Notes: generated by a model not told the origin, from the sequence alone. A stretch of DNA of 5,741 nt from Gallionellaceae bacterium (GCA_030646595.1 JAUSKS010000051.1:1-5741), one strand, 5' to 3'. Positions 1 to 5,741 are shown, numbered from the stretch's first letter. Translations and numbers: made by a program.

Positions 1-138
1 CAAAGGTATCAACCTCTGGAAGTTACTCGAACCGGAATATGGGTAAAATGATTTCAAATCGGCACCAAAATAAATTGCCTTGCAAGCCGCGCCAATTCTC
101 AATCTTGGCTCGGAAATTTGTAAGTTAACCGGACACTA
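1..138. mobile_element. Possible end of an insertion sequence entering from the left edge
   Basis: No convincing gene lies here. Read on the minus strand, the sequence leaving the neighbouring gene starts TAGTGTCCGGTTAAC at its TAG stop codon. This resembles a transposon terminus and shares TAGTGTC with the ends of the better-supported element at 1825-1987. On the plus strand an open frame enters from the left edge and stops at 43-45 (visible tail KGINLWKLLEPEYG), which could be the C-terminus of a transposase ending about 90 nt inside such an element. Fourteen codons are too few to identify a family, and the opposite terminal repeat is outside the window. The alternative is an ordinary downstream spacer. 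The call rests on the shared terminus only and is weak. Confidence 0.25.
87..113. terminator. Weak stem-loop beyond the 3' end of the membrane-anchored gene
   Basis: CCGcGCCAA (87-95) pairs with TTGGCtCGG (105-113) around a 9-nt loop, giving 5+3 base pairs with one internal mismatch. It lies 23 nt past the stop of the minus-strand gene ending at 136. There is no immediate T-run on either strand (a T-rich stretch on the minus strand begins about 15 nt later), so it is at best a poor intrinsic terminator for that gene or for a plus-strand gene ending near 45. Confidence 0.2.
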
Positions 139-1596
139 CTGGTCCAATGCCTTTAACAATCCATTTTTGGCATCAGCCATGAACAATGCCAGCAAGCTGC
201 CGATGCACACGACCAAGATGAACGCTATCAGCCCATTAAACACTTGCGCTTCGGTGAGGCGCACATCAAAGGGCAGCAGAAAGGCCACACACAATAGCAA
301 GTCAGCCACTATCCAGGGCAATGCCGAGGCGGCGACCATAGTGCGGGTAAGCTGGCTCAGCCTGGATAAAATCAGGGTCAGCACAAGTAGCGCAATCAGC
401 AATACACCTATCATCCAAGGTAAGGCTGCCATCAAATGGCGCAGCAACAACCCGCCTGGCAACGGTATTTCGACCAGCCTGAGCGTGGGCACAGTAAATA
501 TCAAACCGGATTTTTCCAGATAGGGATAAGCCTTAAGCTCGCCCATGAGTGTTACTGCCTGCCATGCACTGCCGTTCTGTACCCGCCAGTTTTCATCAGA
601 AGACAAATCCAGCAAACCGTGCGAGGTTTTTACCAAGGCCGCCACTGCGAGACGCCCATCGCCGCTAAAACTGCTGGCCTCAATCTCTATGGTATTTTTA
701 CCGGCAAATAAAAAGCTGCCGATATCATAGGTATCCATAAATTGGCCAGTAGCAGGGATGGTCGGGCCATGCGCTCCATTAATAATCAGCATATAAGGCA
801 CCGTGGATGCCACGCCCAGCCAGGCACTGCGAATATTGCCGCCAGTAAAAGCATGGCCTAAATAAAATTCGCGCATCAACCTTACGCTGGCGGTTTCAGG
901 ATGTCCGTTTCCTATCCACATCCCTCGCGGAAAAACCTGCAACAGCTCCGGGCTGGCCCATGGGTGCGCAGGATAAATTATTCCTGCATCCTGATGATCC
1001 AGCGGCACAGCAGACTTCCAGCCGCTATCATCAAAACTGCTTTCATACCACGCCAGCGTTCCTCCACTTTGCCGTTCTTCCCGCAGCGCTACCCGCCATA
1101 TGCCCTGCTGCGGCACATCACGCATTACACCACTCTGGTTTTGCCAGCGCAGATGGGCGCGCAAGCTGGGTAAGCCCGGCACGGTGCTGCGCTCAACCCG
1201 AATGGCGATTACATTTCTGCCCGAGGAGAGGTAATTACCAATATCCATCACATCAAAAATCGCAGTTGATGGCCGTTTGATATCCTCGACTTGCTGCCCG
1301 TTAACATAGAGTGTGTAACGATCAGGAGCGGCCACCTGAATCGAGGCGCGCGTGGGCTGCGAATCAAGAGAAAATTCCCCGCGATAATACGCAACAGCTC
1401 CTGGCGTAGGCGGCGCTATCCACATCGCCTGTCCCCATTGCGGGGGGTTTTCAGTACGCTGATAGGATGCAGTCATACGCGCCAGAAAAATACCGAACAA
1501 CAGCGCGAACAATATCAACGCCACCCATAAACGCCGCGAGTACAGCGGCTTGCCGGGCAGCAGGGGGATAAGCACAGAGAAGAAGTCGATATTCAT
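136..1596 (-). CDS. Membrane-anchored protein with two tandem beta-sandwich (sugar-binding-like) periplasmic domains
   Basis: I do not recognise a named family; 486 residues. Visible layout: short basic N-terminus (KPLYSRR, 16-22), a membrane segment at about 23-40, a long soluble part at about 45-380, then three hydrophobic segments (about 390-410, 425-443, 453-473). Positive charges before the first segment place the soluble part in the periplasm. That part holds two related modules (about 55-200 and 225-360). Each has an aromatic-strand motif ending in NG (YTLYVNG at 94-100; YMLIING at 268-274), then a D-I-G...L..G.N.I.I motif (118-132; 291-305). This pattern is typical of jelly-roll domains attached to glycoside hydrolases such as alpha-L-rhamnosidases; no catalytic domain is present. 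Sugar binding is inferred. The ATG at 1596 is chosen because the next Met (41) would remove the anchor; it has only a weak GAG upstream. The stop TAG coincides with a transposon-like terminus, so the C-terminus may be altered. It lies 388 bp downstream of the TPR gene, behind repeats, so it may have its own promoter. Confidence 0.85.
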   Translation of the reverse strand: MNIDFFSVLIPLLPGKPLYSRRLWVALILFALLFGIFLARMTASYQRTENPPQWGQAMWIAPPTPGAVAYYRGEFSLDSQPTRASIQVAAPDRYTLYVNGQQVEDIKRPSTAIFDVMDIGNYLSSGRNVIAIRVERSTVPGLPSLRAHLRWQNQSGVMRDVPQQGIWRVALREERQSGGTLAWYESSFDDSGWKSAVPLDHQDAGIIYPAHPWASPELLQVFPRGMWIGNGHPETASVRLMREFYLGHAFTGGNIRSAWLGVASTVPYMLIINGAHGPTIPATGQFMDTYDIGSFLFAGKNTIEIEASSFSGDGRLAVAALVKTSHGLLDLSSDENWRVQNGSAWQAVTLMGELKAYPYLEKSGLIFTVPTLRLVEIPLPGGLLLRHLMAALPWMIGVLLIALLVLTLILSRLSQLTRTMVAASALPWIVADLLLCVAFLLPFDVRLTEAQVFNGLIAFILVVCIGSLLALFMADAKNGLLKALDQ

Positions 1597-1626
1597 GTCA
1601 CTCGGTTAAACTGTTGACAGCATAAA

Positions 1627-1667
1627 CTCCCTCCCCTTCAAGGGGAGGGCTAGGGTGGGGATGGGGT
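1627..1667. repeat. GC-rich palindromic intergenic repeat, copy 1
   Basis: A REP-like unit just upstream of the gene starting at 1596. It contains a perfect 10-bp palindrome, CCCTCCCCTT (1629-1638) and AAGGGGAGGG (1640-1649), around a single C, followed by a purine-rich tail (TAGGGTGGGGATGGGGT, 1651-1667). A diverged inverted copy lies at 1706-1746. Such G/C-run hairpin-plus-tail units recur in many proteobacterial genomes; that is from memory and not checked here. In a transcript reaching the downstream gene it would form a very stable hairpin about 30 nt before the start codon, so it could influence mRNA stability or termination. Confidence 0.75.
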
Positions 1668-1705
1668 ATAGAACGTCATGCAATTTACTGACCCCATCTG
1701 CATCG

Positions 1706-1746
1706 AACCCACCCCCATCCTACCCTTCCCCCTGAAGGGGAAGGAA
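1706..1746. repeat. GC-rich palindromic intergenic repeat, copy 2 (inverted)
   Basis: Inverted partner of the unit at 1627-1667: a pyrimidine-rich tail (ACCCACCCCCATCCTA) and then a hairpin with arms CCTTCCCC (1724-1731) and GGGGAAGG (1737-1744) around a 5-nt loop. Compared with the reverse complement of copy 1, it matches at roughly 27 of 33 positions by hand alignment. The two units are separated by about 38 bp of unremarkable sequence (1668-1705), so the pair can also fold as one long imperfect hairpin. The arrangement of two head-to-head units resembles paired REP/BIME structures. Confidence 0.7.
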
Positions 1747-1824
1747 TGGTTTCGCGTCCTGTTAGGGATTTTTCACGCTTAACCGAATGCCATAAGGAGC
1801 GGATATAGGTATAGCTCATGATGC

Positions 1825-1987
1825 TAGTGTCGTGAACCAGAAATAGGGGGACAAATGAAACGGATGGATTTTTTTGCCAGGCAAGGCGCAGACCCGCAGC
1901 CGTATGGGGTATACGGCAAGGGGATGCAACACGGCATGGCGGAAAAAACACCGTTTCGTATTTCGTTATTTCTGGTTCGCGACACTA
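1825..1987. mobile_element. MITE-like element with 21-bp terminal inverted repeats and flanking TA
   Basis: The ends 1825-1845 and 1967-1987 are inverted copies matching at 20 of 21 positions (TAGTGTCG-Y-GAACCAGAAATA, one T/C difference). The symmetry continues inward more loosely: GAAACGG (1857-1863) mirrors CCGTTTC (1951-1957), and T/A runs precede GCCA on both sides. The centre has a 7-bp hairpin, GCCGTAT (1899-1905) and ATACGGC (1911-1917). The outermost TA on both sides fits a TA target duplication, as made by IS630/Tc1-mariner-type transposases; that family link is inference. At about 160 bp it cannot encode a transposase. The right-hand TA plus the first element base forms the TAG stop codon of the TPR gene. 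The core blocks GCCAGGCAAGGCGC (1876-1889) and GCAACACGGCATGGC (1926-1940) recur in the element at 4707-4837. Confidence 0.8.
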
Positions 1988-3247
1988 AGTTCCCCCCAAT
2001 CCTTTGATGGCCCACAAATTGCCGCTTTTATCCAGTTTGTAACTCATGGCATAGTCGGTGCGCGCCTGCTCCAGATGTCCTGCGGCAGCATGCACATCGC
2101 CCAAGGCATTGTAAATGGCAGCCTGGACTGAGGCATTTTGTATACCTGACAGCAACTGTTTGAGCTGCCGCTCGGCTTCATCAAATTCCCGCAACTGCCC
2201 CAGCACACGCGCCAGAAAAAAACGGGTACTGGGGCTATCTTTTGCTGCAAGCACTCGGCGCAAGCCGAACACCGCTGTCCCCAAATCACCATTCTTGTAT
2301 GCGCGCACGCTTTGGTTGACCCATAACTCCGCTTCCTTGCGTTCAGCCATCTTGCTCAACGCCCGACCCAAGGCAGAATCATCTGGGCTGGCCGCGCTAA
2401 ATGCCAACAAGGCTTTTGCTCTTTCCTGATTGACTTTGCTCAAGGCATCGGCATAAAGCTGGCCGCGTGGATCATCTGCACCGCGCAGCTGGTAATAAGC
2501 TTTTGCCACATTTTGCAGATACACGGGAGAGCTGGCCAATACCGGGTCACAATTTATCGCCAGCGTATAAGCTTTTAACGCGCCGGTATAATCGCCCAGA
2601 CCCAGCCGCTGGTCGCCTGTGCGGTAATTCAAATCAGCGCGTAGGGTATTCATGCCCATCAACCCGATCACCACTACTCCACCCAGCACAGGCCAGAAAA
2701 TATTATGCAGCGAGGAGATTTTTCCGGCACGGCGCAACAAGCCCAGCAGCGCCAGCATGCCCAAGACACATACACTCCAGCCCCAACCCAATATGTCTAC
2801 TATGATGCGCGCACGATCAGGCAAGTATTGATATTTGTCCGGGCTATTCAGATAGGGATCAAAACTGGTGCTGGGTATGCCGCCCGACAGCGGTATATAG
2901 AACTGGAATTTGTCATACTGCACGCCCTCTTCTATATACCTGTTCAGCCAGGTTGCATCGAGCAGCCAGGCTACGCCGGGCACAGCCAGTAAAGACACGC
3001 AAGCCATGACCAAAGCCCAGCTAGCGCTACGCTGCCTGCCCAACAACAGCAACAGCAATGCGGATGCCAGAAAAAACAAAAACGGTGCCGCCAAAAAACG
3101 CCGCCATCCTGCCGGACCCACGCCCTGCCAATCCAAGCCCGGAATGGGAAGGGACAGCGGATAACTAATCCAGACTCCTTGTGCACCTACTGCCAGGATG
3201 CACACTACAGCTATCATCAATATCCATTGCTGGCCAACAACCTTCAT
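1985..3247 (-). CDS. Inner-membrane protein with C-terminal TPR domain
   Basis: 420 residues in two halves. The N-terminal half has hydrophobic segments at about 7-27, 50-70, 75-95, 150-171 and 184-203, with a hydrophilic stretch at about 98-145 rich in Tyr/Pro/Asp. The C-terminal half carries TPR-like helix pairs at about 207-236 (G-DY--AL-AY--AI--DP), 307-337, 340-370 (LREFDEAERQLKQLL) and 374-407 (ALGDVHAAAGHLEQARTDY), preceded by a charged helical region (262-305). TPRs bind partner proteins, so a scaffold role in an envelope polysaccharide assembly complex is inferred from context. With only five membrane segments it is unlike O-antigen polymerases/ligases that carry TPRs. The ATG overlaps the flippase stop (ATGA, 3244-3247), with GAGG 4 nt upstream (3252-3255), so start and translational coupling are well supported. 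The stop TAG lies in the terminal repeat of the element at 1825-1987; the reconstructed empty site also reads TAG, so the protein is probably not truncated. Confidence 0.88.
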   Translation of the reverse strand: MKVVGQQWILMIAVVCILAVGAQGVWISYPLSLPIPGLDWQGVGPAGWRRFLAAPFLFFLASALLLLLLGRQRSASWALVMACVSLLAVPGVAWLLDATWLNRYIEEGVQYDKFQFYIPLSGGIPSTSFDPYLNSPDKYQYLPDRARIIVDILGWGWSVCVLGMLALLGLLRRAGKISSLHNIFWPVLGGVVVIGLMGMNTLRADLNYRTGDQRLGLGDYTGALKAYTLAINCDPVLASSPVYLQNVAKAYYQLRGADDPRGQLYADALSKVNQERAKALLAFSAASPDDSALGRALSKMAERKEAELWVNQSVRAYKNGDLGTAVFGLRRVLAAKDSPSTRFFLARVLGQLREFDEAERQLKQLLSGIQNASVQAAIYNALGDVHAAAGHLEQARTDYAMSYKLDKSGNLWAIKGLGGT

Positions 3248-4734
3248 ACTGCCTCAGAGGAAGGGACGGGACGGCGTAGGACAAATGCAATGAGAAAAGC
3301 GCGTTCCTCATTGCGCAAAGTGCGCGTAAGTACAACTAGCCCCAAGTACAACACAGCATATAAAACGGAACAGGCAATTGCGCCAACTAGCGAGGCGGTC
3401 AATGCCCACCACAGCACAGGCACGGCTGTGATTGCCAATAGCAGGGGTATGCCAAACACGCGCGGCAAACTCAGGCGCAGGCCCAAACCATACAGCAGCC
3501 ATGCACCGCTGCCACAAAAAATAATCTCTCCCGCCAAGGCTGCCACTGCCGCCCCAGTGTGGCCATAATGCGGAATCAACAACACACCCAGCAAGACATT
3601 TGCCAGCAAACACAGGCCAGAGCTGATGGTATAGAAACGCTGACGTTGCAAGGCCAGAAACAAATAGGCATACAACGCGGTGACAAATAAAAATAGCACG
3701 GCAAAAGTTAATATGCGCAAAGTGGCAGACGCCGCCGCATACTCTGCGCCAAACATCAGCTCGACCAGCCGCGGTGCCATGATGAATAGCCACACTACTA
3801 TAGGCGCAGCAATAATCATGAATACTCGCCACACGCGCTCCAGCAATACAAAAAGCCGCTGTGGAGATTCTTTGGCCAACCGTGCAATGGGTGGAAAAAA
3901 AGGCAGGGATAGCGTAAACGGTATCATGTCTATCATTTGCACAATCTTGTATGCGGCATTGAATAAACCTACCGAGGTGCTCGTTGCCAATGCGGTTAAC
4001 ACCAGAGTACCGACTTGCTGGTTGGCGCGCCGGAACACCATGGCCATGCCGATGGGTATCGCCTCCAGCAACAAATAACGCCAATAAGCAACATCTACCC
4101 GCCAGCGCAGATTGGGCACATAGCGCTTACGCACCACGATATGAAAGAACAACCATTGGTAAAGATTTGCTGCCAGCATGGCTGCCGCCACTCCCACCAC
4201 ACCAGTGTGCATAAACAATGCGAGCATGACCAAAAGAATTTGCAATATCTTGTGGCTGATATTACCGGCTGCGTTGTAACCCATTTCTTCAAATGCGCGG
4301 CAGACCGAGGCATAAGAAAATGAATGGAAGGTTGCCAGCACTGCCAGACCCAGCAGCAAGGTGGCCTGGTATATCTCGGTGGTAGCGGATAGCGACCATC
4401 CTAGCGCAGCAATCAGCGCAAATACAAACAAGGAAGAGGCCCAAGCCAGCGGGCGTAGTGCGCCCATGATTTCTGCCACCCGTTCCCGCTCACGGGCAAT
4501 TTCTCTGACCAGGGTATTGGTCAATCCCAAATCCGCAAATAATTGAAAGACCCCGACAAAGGCCATGATGTAGGACAGCACACCAAACTCTGCTGCGCCC
4601 AACGCACGCGCCACCAGAATCAAGGTGAGAAAATTCAGCACGCCAGCAATCGCTTCCCCAGCCACACCAAACATCAAATTGCGCATCACCACACGGGACA
4701 TGGACATCTCTAAAAACCCAATCTTCGTTGCCAT
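3244..4734 (-). CDS. Polysaccharide flippase, Wzx/RfbX type (MATE/MOP superfamily)
   Basis: Likely moves undecaprenyl-linked sugar units across the inner membrane for surface polysaccharide assembly. 496 residues, usual for the family, with about 12-14 hydrophobic segments throughout. Family hallmarks: the N-terminal helix followed by LVARALGAAEFGVLSYIMAF (about 41-60), then LFADLGLTNTLVREIAR (about 65-81); a central FRRANQQVGTLVLTAL; LFNAAYKIVQMIDMIPFTLS with LPFFPPIARLA; and a C-terminal ALQRQRFYTIS...LLIPHYGHTGAAVAAL. These match the Polysacc_synt/Polysacc_synt_C architecture. The start is uncertain. The longest frame begins at ATG 4734, but its first nine codons lie inside an inverted-repeat element, and the AAGGAG upstream (4758-4763) is 23 nt away. 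In-frame ATGs at 4707 (residue 10) and 4701 (residue 12) sit at the element's outer edge, and the hydrophobic core begins after them; I favour one of these as the ancestral start. Its stop overlaps the TPR gene start by 4 nt. Confidence 0.93.
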   Translation of the reverse strand: MATKIGFLEMSMSRVVMRNLMFGVAGEAIAGVLNFLTLILVARALGAAEFGVLSYIMAFVGVFQLFADLGLTNTLVREIARERERVAEIMGALRPLAWASSLFVFALIAALGWSLSATTEIYQATLLLGLAVLATFHSFSYASVCRAFEEMGYNAAGNISHKILQILLVMLALFMHTGVVGVAAAMLAANLYQWLFFHIVVRKRYVPNLRWRVDVAYWRYLLLEAIPIGMAMVFRRANQQVGTLVLTALATSTSVGLFNAAYKIVQMIDMIPFTLSLPFFPPIARLAKESPQRLFVLLERVWRVFMIIAAPIVVWLFIMAPRLVELMFGAEYAAASATLRILTFAVLFLFVTALYAYLFLALQRQRFYTISSGLCLLANVLLGVLLIPHYGHTGAAVAALAGEIIFCGSGAWLLYGLGLRLSLPRVFGIPLLLAITAVPVLWWALTASLVGAIACSVLYAVLYLGLVVLTRTLRNEERAFLIAFVLRRPVPSSEAV

Positions 4735-4748
4735 ACTGCGTTGCTCAC
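4710..4748 (-). CDS. Possible 12-codon leader ORF ahead of the flippase
   Basis: GTG at 4748 lies 9 nt after a strong AAGGAG (4758-4763) and opens a 12-residue frame (VSNAVWQRRLGF) ending in TAG at 4710-4712. Two bases later comes the in-frame flippase ATG at 4707, and another ATG at 4701. The mini-frame is out of frame with the flippase. The arrangement would suit termination-reinitiation coupling. It lies wholly inside the inverted-repeat element, so a chance occurrence is quite possible; no composition or homology argument is available at this length. Confidence 0.15.
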   Translation of the reverse strand: MSNAVWQRRLGF

Positions 4749-4757
4749 AAAAAATTA

Positions 4758-4763
4758 CTCCTT
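4758..4763 (-). promoter_or_regulatory. Shine-Dalgarno-like AAGGAG upstream of the flippase
   Basis: AAGGAG on the minus strand is the best ribosome-binding match in the spacer. It is well spaced (9 nt) for the GTG at 4748 but too far (23 nt) for the flippase ATG at 4734. It therefore does not support the longest flippase start, and it bears on whether translation begins in the element or at 4707/4701. Confidence 0.35.
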
Positions 4764-4769
4764 ACATAT

Positions 4770-4781
4770 GACATATATGTC
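4770..4781. repeat. Perfect 12-bp AT-rich palindrome
   Basis: GACATATATGTC is its own reverse complement and lies near the middle of the 131-bp element, flanked by CAAAAAATT (4748-4756) and AATTTTTTG (4789-4797), which are also inverted to each other. It may be simply the tip of the element's fold, corresponding in position to the central hairpin of the element at 1825-1987, or a dimeric-protein operator. The first reading fits the context better. Confidence 0.5.
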
Positions 4782-4851
4782 GCGTCGCAATTTTTTGCTC
4801 GCGCCTTGTCTGGCTTAGAAAATTGAATTTTTAGAGACGCCCATATACCAC

Positions 4852-5741
4852 TCATTGCGCGGCCATCACCAAAGCAGAACTATAGGGTCGGCCCAGCGAT
4901 TTGATATAGTCAGCCCAGGCGCTCCAGGCCTGGTAGCGCAGCTTCACTTGATTGACCCGAACCGCGACGGCTGCTGCCTCATCCTGTAACAAGGTCGCCA
5001 GGTTGCTCAGTTTTTTATTATATTTGGCTGTGCTTTCCTGTTCTTGTAACTCAGCCTTGGCCAGCGCGGCCTTACCTGCTTCGAACATATCCACTGCATT
5101 CTGGTAGGCGTAATAAGCTTGATAAGCATTTTCGATCAGCGTGGAGCGCATCTGTAACATTTTCTGCTCGCTTTCCCCCGCCTCAAAGTTACGCGCCCGC
5201 ACTTTGGCGTTCACACCAAAATCTATCAAGGGCATGCTCAGTTTGACGCCGGCAGAAACGAAACGGTTGGTTCCTTGGGTGTAAAAATCTCCGGCTTCCA
5301 TACGCGATACATCGAATACCACTTTGGGCAAGCGTTCGGCACGTTGCGATTCCAAGGTCGCCTTGGCAACATTCCAACTGGCCATTTGCGCTCGCAGTGC
5401 GGGTTGCGTTTCCAGAGTGGCAGCCAATGTTTCTTCTATGGCTGGTGTGCTGGGAAAATTCTCGGCTACCGCTGTAATCTCGATTTGCGCCTGCGCCTGC
5501 TGGCCTAACGCCAGGGCAAGCTGCATACGGTTTAGCGCGCTTAAACGCCGGGCCGCATTCAGGTCTGCGTTTTTTTCCGCCAGTGCGGCCTGGGCACTCA
5601 ACTTATCCGCTTGCGTATCCAAACGGGAAGAGGCGCGCTGATGCACAATCTCAACACGCCGCTGCAATTTTTCCGCTGCCTCTTGCTGCAAAGAAAATTG
5701 CTCGGTGGCAGACAGGGTATCCAGATAAATTTTGGCGATGC
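4852..5741 (-). CDS. TolC-family outer-membrane efflux/secretion channel (5' part outside window)
   Basis: Outer-membrane factor: in this family, trimers form a beta-barrel plus periplasmic alpha-helical tunnel that works with inner-membrane transporters and adaptor proteins. The C-terminal 295 residues are visible; the frame is open to the right edge (first visible residues IAKIYLDTLSATEQFSLQQE), so no start can be given and an internal TTG at 5691 should not be used. Visible parts: long amphipathic, Ala/Gln/Glu-rich coiled-coil helices; the typical turn QPALRAQ...A....ES.RAERLPKV that opens the second OEP repeat; the strand motif VKLSMPLIDFGVNAKVRARN; and a second helical pair with the AYQAYYAYQNAV and KYNKKLSNLATLLQDE regions. 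It ends SALVMAAQ. The partner transporter is not in the window. Location beside a flippase suggests polysaccharide or protein export; general efflux is the alternative. The 117-bp gap to the flippase holds an inverted-repeat element and no clear terminator, so cotranscription is possible. Confidence 0.93.
   Translation of the reverse strand, partial: IAKIYLDTLSATEQFSLQQEAAEKLQRRVEIVHQRASSRLDTQADKLSAQAALAEKNADLNAARRLSALNRMQLALALGQQAQAQIEITAVAENFPSTPAIEETLAATLETQPALRAQMASWNVAKATLESQRAERLPKVVFDVSRMEAGDFYTQGTNRFVSAGVKLSMPLIDFGVNAKVRARNFEAGESEQKMLQMRSTLIENAYQAYYAYQNAVDMFEAGKAALAKAELQEQESTAKYNKKLSNLATLLQDEAAAVAVRVNQVKLRYQAWSAWADYIKSLGRPYSSALVMAAQ

Larger units (their letters stand above)
4707..4837. 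mobile_element. Small inverted-repeat (MITE-like) element at the flippase 5' end
   Basis: Arms 4707-4732 and 4812-4837 are inverted copies matching at 20 of 26 positions, with a perfect outer TCTCTAAAAA/TTTTTAGAGA. The 131-bp unit covers almost the whole spacer between the TolC-family gene and the flippase. Its minus strand carries GCCAGACAAGGCGC (4801-4814) and GCAACGCAGTATGGC (4730-4744), matching blocks of the element at 1825-1987 at 13/14 and 12/15 positions in the same order and orientation relative to each other. The outer ends differ between the two elements, and I see no clear target duplication here, so this may be a decayed or differently bounded member. It has no coding capacity for a transposase. 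It could bring transcription or translation signals to the flippase. Confidence 0.6.

Noticed and set aside
80..523. 147-residue plus-strand open frame opposite the membrane-anchored gene
   Set aside because: Antisense shadow of a gene with clear membrane segments and repeated domains; Ser/Asn/Thr-rich low-information translation.
1685..1951. 88-residue minus-strand open frame across the spacer, including an ATG-started stretch MSYTYIRSLWHSVKREKS
   Set aside because: It runs through the MITE-like element and the GC-rich hairpin repeat; its Gly/Trp/Arg-rich end is just the translated repeat. No credible start signal or protein-like composition.
1825..1987. CRISPR or tandem array
   Set aside because: The repeated sequence is inverted, occurs once per end, and has no regular repeat-spacer pattern.
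1483..2220. Shared CGCGCCAGAAAAA string near 1483 and 2208
   Set aside because: Both copies are inside coding sequence and encode similar FLAR-type residues; no extended similarity around them, so chance rather than a repeat.
3308..4084. 258-residue minus-strand open frame inside the flippase
   Set aside because: Fully overlaps the strongly supported flippase in another frame; rich in Cys/His/Arg with no domain-like pattern.
4763..4790. Minus-strand promoter candidate TTGCGA (4785-4790), 16-nt spacer, TATGTA (4763-4768)
   Set aside because: Poor match at the -10 position, and it overlaps the AAGGAG, so a transcript from it would begin after that site. AT-rich palindromic sequence produces such matches by chance.

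Overview
The window looks like bacterial chromosome from a Gram-negative organism. All four convincing genes lie on the minus strand, so the biological reading order runs from high to low coordinates: an outer-membrane TolC-family channel (cut by the right edge), a Wzx/MATE-type polysaccharide flippase, an inner-membrane TPR protein, and a membrane-anchored protein with two repeated beta-sandwich-like lumenal domains. The outer-membrane factor establishes a diderm envelope. The moderate base composition, the repeat style and the protein flavour suggest a proteobacterium, possibly beta; that assignment is an impression and not a demonstration.

Layout. 4852-5741: C-terminal 295 residues of the TolC-family protein. 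4735-4851: a short spacer that is almost entirely a small inverted-repeat element (4707-4837), whose inner end runs into the annotated 5' end of the flippase. 3244-4734: flippase. 1985-3247: TPR protein, overlapping the flippase stop by 4 nt (ATGA), so these two are translationally coupled. 1597-1984: a 388-bp gap without a credible gene, holding a second inverted-repeat element (1825-1987) with near-perfect 21-bp ends and a TA at each end, plus two inverted copies of a GC-rich hairpin repeat (about 1627-1667 and 1706-1746). I recognise nothing in the remaining pieces (1597-1626, 1668-1705, 1747-1824). 136-1596: the membrane-anchored two-domain protein. 1-135: non-coding or the end of something outside the window; the TAGTGTCC at the gene boundary resembles a transposon end.

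Function. A lipid-linked oligosaccharide flippase next to an outer-membrane channel, with two membrane proteins carrying protein-interaction (TPR) and sugar-binding-like domains, fits a locus for exporting or assembling a cell-surface or extracellular polysaccharide. No glycosyltransferase, polymerase or chain-length regulator is present in these 5.7 kb, so the product cannot be named.

The most noteworthy signal is in the spacers. Two small non-autonomous elements share core motifs (GCCAGRCAAGGCGC at one end and a GCAAC...ATGGC block at the other). Each touches a gene boundary exactly: one sits in the stop codon of the TPR gene, the other supplies the first codons and perhaps the translation signals of the flippase.
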